From: Halobaculum sp. CBA1158
Lineage (GTDB): Archaea > Halobacteriota > Halobacteria > Halobacteriales > Haloferacaceae
Reading direction: 5' to 3'
Assembly: GCF_021431925.1 (NCBI RefSeq)
Contig: NZ_CP090371.1
Coordinates: 744,001 to 808,000, forward strand
Length of the DNA: 64,000 nucleotides
In this document: piece by piece, positions 53,312 through 61,638 of the stretch
Position numbering within the stretch: the first letter of the stretch is position 1
How the letters are laid out: each line of letters starts with the position of its first letter
The notes under the pieces: generated by a model
What the model was told of the DNA's origin: nothing
The model's input: the letters and a program-made list of their open reading frames with translations, nothing else
Databases searched by the model: none
Program-made: the position numbers and the translations under genes

Positions 53312-54801
53312 GCCGCGACCGCGACCCGGACGCGCAGGCCGCGTCCGGACGGGCCGTCGGCAACGACTCCGCGACCGCCGGCGGCGACAGCGTCGGCGAC
53401 GGCGACCGCCCCGCGAACGACCCGCTGGTGGTCGTCGAGGACCTCGAGCGTCACTACCCGATCCGGTCGGGGCTGCTCCGCCGGCGGACCGGCGCGGTCC
53501 GCGCGGTCGACGGCGTCTCCTTCGAGATCGGCCGCGGGGAGGCGCTGGGGCTCATCGGCGAGTCGGGATCGGGGAAGTCGACGGTCGCGGAGACGCTGTT
53601 GCGGCTGGACGAGCCGACCGGGGGAACGGTCCGCTTCGACGGCACGCTCGTCGCGGGCGGCGACCGCGACGGGAACGCCGCCGGCGATGCCGGCGACGCC
53701 GGGGCCGACTCCGAGGCGCTCTCGGAGCTCCGCCGGCGGACGGCGATGGTGTTCCAGGACCCCTCCTCCAGCCTCGATCCTCGGATGACCGTCGGCGAGT
53801 CGGCGGCCGAACCGCTGTCGGTCCGGGGCGTCGCCCGCGGGCGTCGGCGCGAGCGCGTGGCGACGCTGTTCGATCGCGTCGGCCTGAGCCCGGACCACCG
53901 CGACCGCTACCCGCACGAACTCTCCGGCGGGCAGAAGCGCCGTGTTTCGATCGCCCGAGCGCTCGCGCTCGACCCCGAGTTCGTCGTGCTCGACGAGCCG
54001 ACGGCGGCGCTGGACGTGTCGGTGCAGGCGGAGATCCTGGGGCTCCTGGAGGACCTTCGCACCTCCTTCGACCTCTCGATGCTGTTCATCAGCCACGACG
54101 TGAGCGTGATCCGCGAGGCGTGCGACCGGGTCGCGGTGATGTACGCCGGCGAGGTGGTCGAGACGGGGCCGACGGCGGCCGTCCTCGACGATCCCGCCCA
54201 CCCGTACACTCGTGCGCTGTCGGCGGCGGTGCCGACGCCGGACCCCCGCGCGGGGCGGCCGGAGAACGTCCTCTCGGGGGCCGTCCCCGACCCGGCCGAC
54301 CCTCCAGACGGGTGCCGGTTCCACACCCGTTGTCCGGAGGTGATTCCGCCGGAAGGGAGCGGCCTCACGAGCGAGGAGTACGGTGCGGTGATCGACTTCC
54401 GCGTCGCGCTCGCGGACGGCGCGATCGACCCCGACGGCCTGCGCGATCCGGCCGACGGCGACGACGAAACCGCCCTCGCGGACGCGTTGCGGGCCGAGTA
54501 CGACCTCCCGGACCCCGACGGGGAGGCGGGGCGCGCGCTCGACGACGCCGTCGCCCGCGCCGCCGCCGGCGACGCGGCCGACGCCGCGAGTCTGCTCCGA
54601 GAGTCGTTCGAGTCGGTGTGCGTCCGCGAGTCGCCCCGGCGGACGCCCGTCGGTGACGCCGGCGACGACCGCGGATACGACGACGGCCGCGACGGCGACA
54701 ACGACGACGACGAGCGCGACCGACGCGTCGGCGACGACGGCGGCGACGTGACGGCCGCGACGAGGCCCCGGACGTCGGCGTGTCACCTGAGGAACGGGTA
54801 G
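53308..54801 (+). CDS. Peptide/nickel-type ABC transporter ATPase DppF-like, with long C-terminal extension
   Basis: 497 aa, against about 330 for DppF. Walker A LIGESGSGKSTV, signature LSGGQKRRVSIARALA, Walker B FVVLDEPTAALDVS, H-loop FISHDVSVI. After the HPYTRAL and CRFHTRCPE segments a 130-residue extension follows, acidic with SSEEYGAVIDFRVALADGA-like helix and a disordered Asp-rich tail. Third gene of the plus-strand operon. Confidence 0.92.
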   Translation: MSRDRDPDAQAASGRAVGNDSATAGGDSVGDGDRPANDPLVVVEDLERHYPIRSGLLRRRTGAVRAVDGVSFEIGRGEALGLIGESGSGKSTVAETLLRLDEPTGGTVRFDGTLVAGGDRDGNAAGDAGDAGADSEALSELRRRTAMVFQDPSSSLDPRMTVGESAAEPLSVRGVARGRRRERVATLFDRVGLSPDHRDRYPHELSGGQKRRVSIARALALDPEFVVLDEPTAALDVSVQAEILGLLEDLRTSFDLSMLFISHDVSVIREACDRVAVMYAGEVVETGPTAAVLDDPAHPYTRALSAAVPTPDPRAGRPENVLSGAVPDPADPPDGCRFHTRCPEVIPPEGSGLTSEEYGAVIDFRVALADGAIDPDGLRDPADGDDETALADALRAEYDLPDPDGEAGRALDDAVARAAAGDAADAASLLRESFESVCVRESPRRTPVGDAGDDRGYDDGRDGDNDDDERDRRVGDDGGDVTAATRPRTSACHLRNG

Positions 54802-54849
54802 CGGTCGGGGCCCGTACGACTTTCACGTCGGGGTCGCCTAATCGGAACG

Positions 54850-55173
54850 ATGACCTCGCTCGGATCGTCCCTCCGTTCGGACGGACGCGTCGCGTTCGCC
54901 CGCGTGACCGCCCTCGTGACTGCCGCGCTGCTCGCGGTCGTCGCGCTCGCACGGGCGACGCCCCTGTCGGAGGCGGCGTCGCTCGTCGCGTGGCCGGCGC
55001 TGGCGGCGGCGTTCCTGCTCGATACCGCGGCGTACAACGAACTGGGCGTCGTCGTCGGCGACGCGGGCTTCTGGGCGCTGTTCGTCGTGTTCGCCGTCGT
55101 CCAGGCCGCCGCGGTCGTCGCTGTCGCCCGTCGGCTTCGCGGCCGCTTCAGACGGCGCGTGAACAGCGCATGA
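54850..55173 (+). CDS. Small membrane protein of unknown function
   Basis: 107 aa. Three hydrophobic helices (about 18-38, 45-62, 70-92) and a basic tail ARRLRGRFRRRVNSA. Not recognised; downstream of dppF with 48 bases, so possibly on the same transcript. GC-ending codons support coding. Confidence 0.55.
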   Translation: MTSLGSSLRSDGRVAFARVTALVTAALLAVVALARATPLSEAASLVAWPALAAAFLLDTAAYNELGVVVGDAGFWALFVVFAVVQAAAVVAVARRLRGRFRRRVNSA

Positions 55174-55271
55174 CGACGGAACTGGCCGCGAACTGACCGC
55201 GGGAGGACGAACCGAGGACCGGTCGCCGGAGGCGCAACTGCGAGGGGCCGACTGCCACCGAGTCCGGTCGA

Positions 55272-55568
55272 CTACTGGGCGGAGGCCGACGACTCGGAAG
55301 CGATCCCGATCTCGCCGTCGATGTCGGTCTCGACGTGATCGTCGCCGAGAGAGTAGAAGCGCTGGCGCGCGTCCATGATGTTCAGTTCCTCGCGCAACAC
55401 GTCGGCGTCCCTGAGTTCCTCGAGCGCGTAGCGGACGGTTCGCTGCGGGAGCAGCGTCTCCTCGGCCAACTCCGCCTGGGTGAGTCGGGTCTCTCGCTCT
55501 AGCACGACGAACACGAGTTTGGCGCTCGGTGGGAGATCGGCGACCGCTTCGCGGAGATCATTTGTCAT
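55272..55568 (-). CDS. Winged-helix transcriptional regulator (MarR/TrmB-like)
   Basis: 98 aa. ASAKLVFVVLERETRLTQAE-type helix start (SAKLVFVVLERETRLTQAEL), then PQRTVRYALEELRDADVLRE as recognition helix and wing. Acidic C-terminal tail. ATG at 55568; upstream in-frame starts add Arg-rich sequence. Likely a small haloarchaeal repressor; targets unknown. Confidence 0.82.
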   Translation of the reverse strand: MTNDLREAVADLPPSAKLVFVVLERETRLTQAELAEETLLPQRTVRYALEELRDADVLREELNIMDARQRFYSLGDDHVETDIDGEIGIASESSASAQ

Positions 55569-55650
55569 CGGATCCTCGCACGGCCCCCGCCGGCAAAGTG
55601 CTCTCCCGGGTGTGTTCGACCGGCGCACGAGCGATCGGTGGTGGGATCCG

Positions 55651-55727
55651 GGAATCGGTCGGGCTCCGGAGAACGGTCGGGCTGCGGGAATCGATCGGGT
55701 GCCGCCGGGAATCGGTCGAGTGCCGCC
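55651..55727. repeat. Short degenerate tandem repeat upstream of the PIMT-like gene
   Basis: Four imperfect units of 18, 18, 20 and 21 bases built on GGAATCGGTCGGGCTCCG, between the divergent HTH and PIMT-like genes. Confidence 0.65.
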
Positions 55728-55816
55728 GGGGTGTCCGCGGGGCGTCGGTCGGACGGACCGCTCCGGCGTCGGCGACGAGCGCACGACTCATTACCGCCGA
55801 GACCGACACGCCGCGT

Positions 55817-56590
55817 ATGGACGGGCCGGACCCGGCGCTGCTGCGCGAGGATATGCTCGACGCCGTCGAGCACGCGCTCGGTGACGCGCCGGCGGAGGAA
55901 GTCCGCGAGGCGATGACGACGGTCCCCCGCGAGGAGTTCGTCGCGGAGGCCCCGTACGCGAACCGCGCGGGCGAGCAGGGCGGAACGCGGGTGCTCGCGC
56001 CGGCGACGGTCGCGCGACTGCTGTCGGCGCTCGCGGCCGAGGAGGGCGACGAGACGCTCGTCGTCGGCGTCGGCGTCGGCTACACCGCGGCGGTGCTGGC
56101 CGAGATCGTCGGGGCGAGGCGCGTCCACGCCGTCGACATCTCCCGACGGGTGGTGTACGACGCCCGACAAAACCTCGCGGCGGCGGGCTACGACGCCGTG
56201 CTGGTCGACCGCGCCGACGGCGCGAGCGGCCTGCCGGCGTACGCCCCCTTCGACCGCGTGCTCGTCGAGGCGGCGGCCGTCGAGCCGCCCCGCGACCTCC
56301 TCGACCAGCTCGCGCCCGACGGTCGGCTGGTGCTGCCCCGCGGGCGAGGGGCGGACCAGACGGTCGTCGCGTTCGAGCCCGACGGCTCGGGCGGTGCCGT
56401 CGAGGTCGACACCGCGGGTCCGGTGTCGCTGTCGCCGTTGCTCGTGGAGGGCGAGGAGGCCGGCGCGGGCGTCCGCAACCGCACCCGTCGGGAGGACGCG
56501 GAGTTCTCCGATCAGGGCTACTTCGCGAAGAGCGGCTGGGAACACGAGTGGATCGACTGGGACGACCGACTCACCGGGACCGACCGCTGA
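55817..56590 (+). CDS. PIMT-like methyltransferase, second and diverged copy
   Basis: 257 aa. SAM fold with TLVVGVGVGYTAAVLAEIVG (motif I), RVHAVDISRRVVYDAR and APFDRVLVEAAAVE. The family catalytic TISxPxxVA loop is altered (GGTRVLAPATVARLL), and ETGxGxGY becomes VVGVGVGY, so isoaspartate repair activity is doubtful; it may methylate something else. C-terminal EWIDWDDRLTG is an added tail. ATG at 55817. Confidence 0.82.
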   Translation: MDGPDPALLREDMLDAVEHALGDAPAEEVREAMTTVPREEFVAEAPYANRAGEQGGTRVLAPATVARLLSALAAEEGDETLVVGVGVGYTAAVLAEIVGARRVHAVDISRRVVYDARQNLAAAGYDAVLVDRADGASGLPAYAPFDRVLVEAAAVEPPRDLLDQLAPDGRLVLPRGRGADQTVVAFEPDGSGGAVEVDTAGPVSLSPLLVEGEEAGAGVRNRTRREDAEFSDQGYFAKSGWEHEWIDWDDRLTGTDR

Positions 56591-56638
56591 CCGGCCGGGT
56601 CGTCCCCCGCCGGCGTCGGTCGCCGTTCCGAACCGTCG

Positions 56639-58621
56639 TCACCTCTCAGTCCCGTTGCGGCGGTTCCCGGACGCTGCCGGATCACCGTCGCCGTCGGAAT
56701 CGGAACCGAGACCGTCGCCGCCGTCGGGATCGGCCTTTGCGTCGGGGTCGACCACGGGAAACCGCGCGGTGACGACGGCTCCGCCGCCGTCGCGCTCGGC
56801 GTAGTCGACCGTCCCGCCGGCGGCGTCGACCGTCCACCGGACGAGCCACAGCCCCACACCCTGCCCGTGTCTCGTCTGGCTCTCCGTGCCGCGGTCGAGC
56901 GCCGCCCGGCTGTCGGCGGTGATCCCCGGTCCCTCGTCGAGGACCCGGAGGACGACTTCGTCGCCGTCGCCGCGCACCGACACGGTCACCGGCGTGTCGC
57001 CGCCGTGTTGGACCGCGTTGGTGACGAGTTCCTCCGCGACCAGCGAGATCGGCGCGGCTCCGGCGACGTGAACGGTCTCCGCCGGGAGCGACAGCCGGAG
57101 TTCCGCCGTCGGGTCGGTTCGGGCGACGTCGGTGACCGCGTCGCGCACGATCGCGCCGGCGTCGACCGGGTCGCGCTCGCGGGCGGCGACCACGTCCTCG
57201 CGGAAGCGGCGGACGCTGTCCGAGAGGTCGAGGATGTCCGTGGCCGCGGTATCGATCCGGTCGACGGACTCCCGGAGCCGCTCCACGTCCACCGCCCCCG
57301 CGCCGCGCTCGTCGTCGGCGAGCGCCTCCCGAAGCACCCGATCGATCTCGTCGGCGTAGCCGACCACGACGTTGAGCCGGTTGCGGACGTTGTGTCTGAG
57401 CACGCGATCGAGCACGGTGAGCCGCTGGTTGCGCGACACGCGGTCGGTCACGTCGCGCTGGAAGCCGAGGTAGTGGGTCACCTCCCCGTCGGCGTCCCGG
57501 ACCGGCGAGATGTCGAGCGCGTTGTACCAGGCCCGTCCGTCCTTGCGGCGATTCAACAGGACCACCGACGCCTCCTCGTCGTTCTCGATCGCGCGACGGA
57601 TCCGGGCGACGGGCTCGGGATCGGTCGCGTTCGTCTGGAGCATCCGCGGGTTCCGCCCGAGCAGCTCCGCGGCGTCGTACCCGGTGAGCCGCTCGAACTC
57701 CTCGTTGACGTAGATGAGCGGATCGTCGGGACGGGTGTGGTCGCAGATGGTGATCCCGACGGTCGCCTCGTTCATCGCCCGCCCGTACAGCGACAGTTGG
57801 CGCTCGTTCGCTCGGTGCTCGCGGAGGTCGTGAACGAGCACCTCCACGTCGTCGTCGTCGACGCGCACGGCCGTCAGCTCGACGGGCAGGGAATCGGTCG
57901 CGGGCGACACGCCCGGCGACCCGACGCCGTCGGCCCCGTCGTCGACGTCCGCCCCTCCGTCGGCGTCGGACGCGAGCGAGCGCGTCAGCGACACCTCGAT
58001 CGGGCCGGCACGCTCGCCGGCGGCGGCGGTCGCGAGCGCCTCGGCGACGCGGTCGCGGTCGGCCGGGAGCGCGAGCGACACGATCGGGGTGTCCTCCAGT
58101 CGCTCGGCGGGAACGCCCAACAGCGAACTCGCCGCCGGGTTCGCGTACGACACCACGCCGTCGGCGCAGACGAACACGCCGTCCGGGTGGTGGGTGAGGA
58201 GTCGCTGGAAGCGGTTCCGGCTCGCCGCCAGCTCCGTCGAGTAGGTCCGCGCCCGCCCGAGCGACCGGAGTCGACGCGCGAGCACCGCCCGCCGAACGGG
58301 GGCGGCGATCACGTCGTCGACCGCGCCGTCGGGCAACTCCGCGAGCGCTCGCTCGGGGTCGCCGTACCGCTCGGGCACGTACAACAGCGCCGGGAGGTAG
58401 GTGCTCGCGCCCCGCTTGCGGACCGCGAGCGCGCCGCCGTGATCCCGAGCGCCGGCGACGTCGAGCAGGCACACGTCGAACGCGGCGTCGAACGGATCGC
58501 CGTCGCCGGCGACGACCGGTTCGAAGCCGTCGGCGTCCTCGAGCCACCGGCGGAGCAGGTCGCGGTCGGTCGATTCCTCGACGACGAGCTGTACCCTCGT
58601 CGCCGCCGAGCGCTCACTCAT
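56639..58621 (-). CDS. PAS histidine kinase with receiver-like N-terminus and cysteine-less LOV-like PAS
   Basis: 660 aa. Residues 1-125 look like a receiver domain (Asp in DVCLLDVAG, but no conserved Lys). Two PAS domains follow (about 140-260 and 285-395). The second has LLGRNPRMLQTNATDPEPVA, resembling LOV domains where NCRFLQ is expected, but Cys is Pro, so no flavin adduct. H-box RVLRHNVRNRLNVVVGY, N-box LVTNAVQHGG, G1 VLDEGPGI, G2 GQGVGLWLVRW complete the kinase. Its ATG lies 8 bases inside the KaiC-like stop. Confidence 0.9.
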   Translation of the reverse strand: MSERSAATRVQLVVEESTDRDLLRRWLEDADGFEPVVAGDGDPFDAAFDVCLLDVAGARDHGGALAVRKRGASTYLPALLYVPERYGDPERALAELPDGAVDDVIAAPVRRAVLARRLRSLGRARTYSTELAASRNRFQRLLTHHPDGVFVCADGVVSYANPAASSLLGVPAERLEDTPIVSLALPADRDRVAEALATAAAGERAGPIEVSLTRSLASDADGGADVDDGADGVGSPGVSPATDSLPVELTAVRVDDDDVEVLVHDLREHRANERQLSLYGRAMNEATVGITICDHTRPDDPLIYVNEEFERLTGYDAAELLGRNPRMLQTNATDPEPVARIRRAIENDEEASVVLLNRRKDGRAWYNALDISPVRDADGEVTHYLGFQRDVTDRVSRNQRLTVLDRVLRHNVRNRLNVVVGYADEIDRVLREALADDERGAGAVDVERLRESVDRIDTAATDILDLSDSVRRFREDVVAARERDPVDAGAIVRDAVTDVARTDPTAELRLSLPAETVHVAGAAPISLVAEELVTNAVQHGGDTPVTVSVRGDGDEVVLRVLDEGPGITADSRAALDRGTESQTRHGQGVGLWLVRWTVDAAGGTVDYAERDGGGAVVTARFPVVDPDAKADPDGGDGLGSDSDGDGDPAASGNRRNGTER

Positions 58622-60050
58622 CGAGCAGCTCGGGACTCCCCGAGAGGACCCCTCGAAGTCGGGTCATCGGCTCGCCGAGGTCGATACCCTCGTCGGTGAT
58701 CCGGAACTCCCGGAGGGTTCGTTCGAAGTCCGACGTCCGCTTTTTCAACACGCCGATCGCCTTCCGGAGTTCGCCCTGAAGCTCCAGGTACCGGAGGAAG
58801 ACGATCGTGTCGGCGAGGTAGCTGATGCGGTCGCTCGTCACCTCGAAGTCGCCGGTGACGCTCCCCACGTCGTCGACGAGTATCGCCGTGACGCCAACGT
58901 TCCGGAGGTACCGACACAGCGCGTGGAGTTCGCGAACGATGTCGTCGTCCTCGCCGCGAAGCGAGAGCCGGTAGCCGGAGACGCCGTCGATCAGCACCGT
59001 CTCGACGCCCTCCTCCTCGACGGCCGTGCGGACCTCCGCGGCGAACTCGTCGGGCGAGACTCCGAGCGGCTCCACCTCCCGCACGTCGAGAGTTCCGGTG
59101 TCCCGGAGCCGCCGCATCGGCAGGCCGGTCGCCTCCGAGCGGTGCGTGAACGTCGACGCGCTCTCCTCGAACAGGAACGCCACCGCCCGCTCGTCGCGGG
59201 CGGCCGTCTCCGCGAGGAAGTTCGCCGCGGTGGTCGTCTTTCCCACGCCGCTGGGCCCCGACAGCACCGTCACGGTCCCGCGGTCGATGCCGCCGTGCAG
59301 GAGGTCGTCGAGTTCGTCGACGCCCGAGGAGACGGTCTCGGCGGTGAACTCGACCGCGTGGTCGCCGGGGACCAGACGCGGGTACACCCGGACGCCGCCC
59401 TCCCGGATCCGGGCGGTGTGGACGCCGCTCGCGAACCCCGAGCCGCGGAACTTCCTGACCTCCAGCGTCCGGCCCTTCTCGGCGTGCGACAGCGAGACGG
59501 TGCCGTCGCAGACGAACTCCAGGTCGTCGTCCGGCACCGACGACGACGGCTGGGTCGAGAACAGCACGGTCGCCCCGCGATCGGTGAGAAAGCGAATGAA
59601 CGACGCGACCTCGCGTCGGAACTGGTAGTCGTCGCGCACGTAGTGGCGCAACTGCGTCATCGGGTCGACGAACACCCGGTCGGGGTCGTGCTCGTCGACG
59701 GCTCGGGCGATCCGATCTGTGACTCCGTCTGCCTCCACCTCGTCGGCGGCGAACACGTCGTACCTGCGGTCCTCGTCGAAGGCGTCGCCGTCCGGGCTCA
59801 GGTCCAGAAACGCCACGTCCGCCGCGTCGATGCCGAGGCGCTCGGCGTTCGCGCGAACGTTCTCGGCGGGCTCCTCGAAGCCGACGAACAGCGTCGATCC
59901 CTCTCCGGCGGTGAGGAACTGCAGGCCGAGGACCGTCTTCCCAGTCCCCGGTGCGCCGCTGAGCATGTATGCACGCTCGGGGACGAACCCCCCGTGCAAC
60001 ACGGTGTCCAGTCCGGGCACGCCGGGATCGACGCGTCCCCGTTGATCCAT
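58614..60050 (-). CDS. KaiC-like double RecA-domain ATPase
   Basis: 478 aa with two RecA-fold domains, as in KaiC: Walker A GAPGTGKTVLG (about residue 37) and GPSGVGKTTTA (about 265), each preceded by a SGVDELDDLLHGG-type or PGLDTVLHGG motif. Walker B-like FVDPMTQL and LIDGVSGY are present. Members of this family often regulate signal transduction. Overlaps the kinase start by 8 bases, so the two proteins are made together. ATG at 60050 fits a TATA box at 60072-60081. Confidence 0.9.
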   Translation of the reverse strand: MDQRGRVDPGVPGLDTVLHGGFVPERAYMLSGAPGTGKTVLGLQFLTAGEGSTLFVGFEEPAENVRANAERLGIDAADVAFLDLSPDGDAFDEDRRYDVFAADEVEADGVTDRIARAVDEHDPDRVFVDPMTQLRHYVRDDYQFRREVASFIRFLTDRGATVLFSTQPSSSVPDDDLEFVCDGTVSLSHAEKGRTLEVRKFRGSGFASGVHTARIREGGVRVYPRLVPGDHAVEFTAETVSSGVDELDDLLHGGIDRGTVTVLSGPSGVGKTTTAANFLAETAARDERAVAFLFEESASTFTHRSEATGLPMRRLRDTGTLDVREVEPLGVSPDEFAAEVRTAVEEEGVETVLIDGVSGYRLSLRGEDDDIVRELHALCRYLRNVGVTAILVDDVGSVTGDFEVTSDRISYLADTIVFLRYLELQGELRKAIGVLKKRTSDFERTLREFRITDEGIDLGEPMTRLRGVLSGSPELLDE

Positions 60051-60071
60051 ACCGGTACACCTTGTGGCTGA

Positions 60072-60081
60072 GTTACTTAAC
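60072..60081 (-). promoter_or_regulatory. TATA-like box for the KaiC-kinase operon
   Basis: GTTAAGTAAC on the minus strand, centred 26 bases before ATG 60050; leaderless. Confidence 0.55.
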
Positions 60082-60139
60082 AACCCCGACCGGCCGTGAC
60101 ACGCGAAACGACTTTCACGCGATCCGACGAGTCGCCGGC

Positions 60140-60622
60140 ATGGCATACAGCTACGAGCCGCACTACTTCGAGGACTTCGAGGCGGGCCAGGAGTTCGTGA
60201 GCGTCGGGCGGACCGTCACCGAATCGGACTTCGTGATGCACTCGGCGCTGACGGGCGACTGGACCGAACTGCACACGAACGCCGAGTACGCCGAGGAGAA
60301 CGCCTTCGGCGAGCGCATCGCACACGGCCCGATGACGTTCGTGCAGGCGACGGGGTTCGTCTACCGCACGGGCATCGTCGAGCGGACCGCGCTGGCGTTC
60401 CTCGGGATGAACTACATGGACCTCCCGAACCCCGTCTTCATCGGCGACACCATCTCGATGGAGATGGAGGTGACGGAGACCAACGACGTCGAGAGCCGCG
60501 ACGACGCCGGGCTGGTCGTCATCGACTGCGAGGTGACGAAGGAGGACGGGACGGTCGTGCTGCAGGGCGACATGAAGTTCCTCATCAAGACGCGGGCGGA
60601 GGCGGACGACCCGCACGCGTGA
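60140..60622 (+). CDS. MaoC-like dehydratase/enoyl-CoA hydratase
   Basis: 160 aa hot-dog fold. FEAGQEFVSVGRTVTESD start and the catalytic ALTGDWTELHTNAEYAE (Asp and His, cf. MaoC Dxx(N)xxH), then ERIAHGPMTFVQATGFVYRT. Likely hydrates enoyl-CoA in fatty-acid or phenylacetate breakdown; near the paa operon but on the other strand. ATG 60140. Confidence 0.88.
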   Translation: MAYSYEPHYFEDFEAGQEFVSVGRTVTESDFVMHSALTGDWTELHTNAEYAEENAFGERIAHGPMTFVQATGFVYRTGIVERTALAFLGMNYMDLPNPVFIGDTISMEMEVTETNDVESRDDAGLVVIDCEVTKEDGTVVLQGDMKFLIKTRAEADDPHA

Positions 60623-60636
60623 GCGGTCGCCGCCGG

Positions 60637-60894
60637 TCAGACCGACCGGGCGTAGCGAACGCCCAGGTAGAACGCCACGGCGGGAATTGCGAACGTCGAG
60701 AGGAGGTTCACGGCGAGGAGGTACGCGCTCACCGTCTCTCCGAACGTTCCGATCGTCGGCAGCCACATCGATCCGGTCTCGACGTACCTGTTCAGCGTGA
60801 CCTCGAGGAGGGACTCAAGCAGGAGCACGCCGACCACGACCGCGAGGAGGGCGAGCGGGTAGCGAATTCGCCCGGCGGGGGTTCGTACGGACAT
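60637..60894 (-). CDS. Small membrane protein, three helices
   Basis: 85 aa. Hydrophobic helices at about residues 12-30, 42-60 and 62-78. Ends in FYLGVRYARSV. Not recognised; converges with the MaoC gene and follows paaD zinc ribbon gene by 85 bases on the same strand, so may ride on the paa transcript. Confidence 0.55.
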   Translation of the reverse strand: MSVRTPAGRIRYPLALLAVVVGVLLLESLLEVTLNRYVETGSMWLPTIGTFGETVSAYLLAVNLLSTFAIPAVAFYLGVRYARSV

Positions 60895-60979
60895 CGTGTC
60901 CGATCGTCCCCTCAAATAGTCATAAAATTCTTGGCCACGAGCGCCCGCGGTCGCCGCCGCACGTCCCACGCCGGTAGGG

Positions 60980-61168
60980 CTACCCGAACCGTTCGAACGG
61001 CTCGCCGCACTCGCGACAGAAGTGCATCGACCGGCACAGACCCGGGCCCTTCGGGTGTTCGCGGTCGGTGTCGGTCGATCCGCAGTACGGGCACTCGGCG
61101 GGGTCGTCGTCCGCGTCGCGTCCGGCGGCCCCCGCGGTGACGCTCGGGTCGGGTGCGTTCCGACGCAT
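60980..61168 (-). CDS. Zinc-ribbon protein corresponding to the PaaD C-terminus
   Basis: 62 aa. CPYCGSTDTDREHPKGPGLC and then FCRECGEPFERFG form the four-Cys ribbon seen fused at the C-terminus of bacterial PaaD (CPRCGSxxT...CxxCxEPFxxF). Here it is a separate gene: its ATG overlaps the paaD stop by one base (TGATG). An acidic N-terminal tail is haloarchaeal. Confidence 0.85.
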   Translation of the reverse strand: MRRNAPDPSVTAGAAGRDADDDPAECPYCGSTDTDREHPKGPGLCRSMHFCRECGEPFERFG

Positions 61169-61638
61169 CAGACGCTCAACCCGAACTCGCGCAGGGCCTC
61201 CCGGCCCGCGTCGGTCACCATCGCGACGGTCCACTCCGGCGTGTAGCGCAGGCGTACTTCCGCCTCCTCGACGCCCGGCGCGGTCTCGGCGGCGCAGCGC
61301 ACGTCGTTCGTGAGCATGTCGCGGGCCGGACAACCCGTGTACGTGAGCGTCATCTCCACCTCACAGCGGCCCGTCCCCTCGTCGACGGTCACGCCGTAGA
61401 TCAGGCCGAGATCCACGACGCCGACGGGCATCTCCGGATCCTCGACCTCGTAGAGCGCGTCCCACACGTCCGTCTCGACGCCGCTCGCGTCCGCGCCCGT
61501 CTTGGGGTACTCGTCGGGCGCTTCGCCGTCCTCGTAGGAGGTGTACGCGCACGCCTCCGCGTCGGACGGGGCACCCGTGTCGTCCGCGGCGTCGCCGCCG
61601 GCCCCGCCGGGCACGTCCGTCGGCATGTTCGTCGGCAT
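61168..61638 (-). CDS. paaD: Phenylacetyl-CoA epoxidase subunit PaaD (MIP18/DUF59 domain)
   Basis: 156 aa. Iron-sulfur maturation-type DUF59 domain: WDALYEVEDPEMPVGVVDLG followed by LIYGV, and TYTGCPARDMLTNDV with a Cys. The N-terminal 45 residues are acidic and disordered-looking. In bacteria PaaD is needed for epoxidase maturation. ATG 61638 abuts the paaC stop directly. The zinc ribbon part is the next gene. Confidence 0.9.
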   Translation of the reverse strand: MPTNMPTDVPGGAGGDAADDTGAPSDAEACAYTSYEDGEAPDEYPKTGADASGVETDVWDALYEVEDPEMPVGVVDLGLIYGVTVDEGTGRCEVEMTLTYTGCPARDMLTNDVRCAAETAPGVEEAEVRLRYTPEWTVAMVTDAGREALREFGLSV

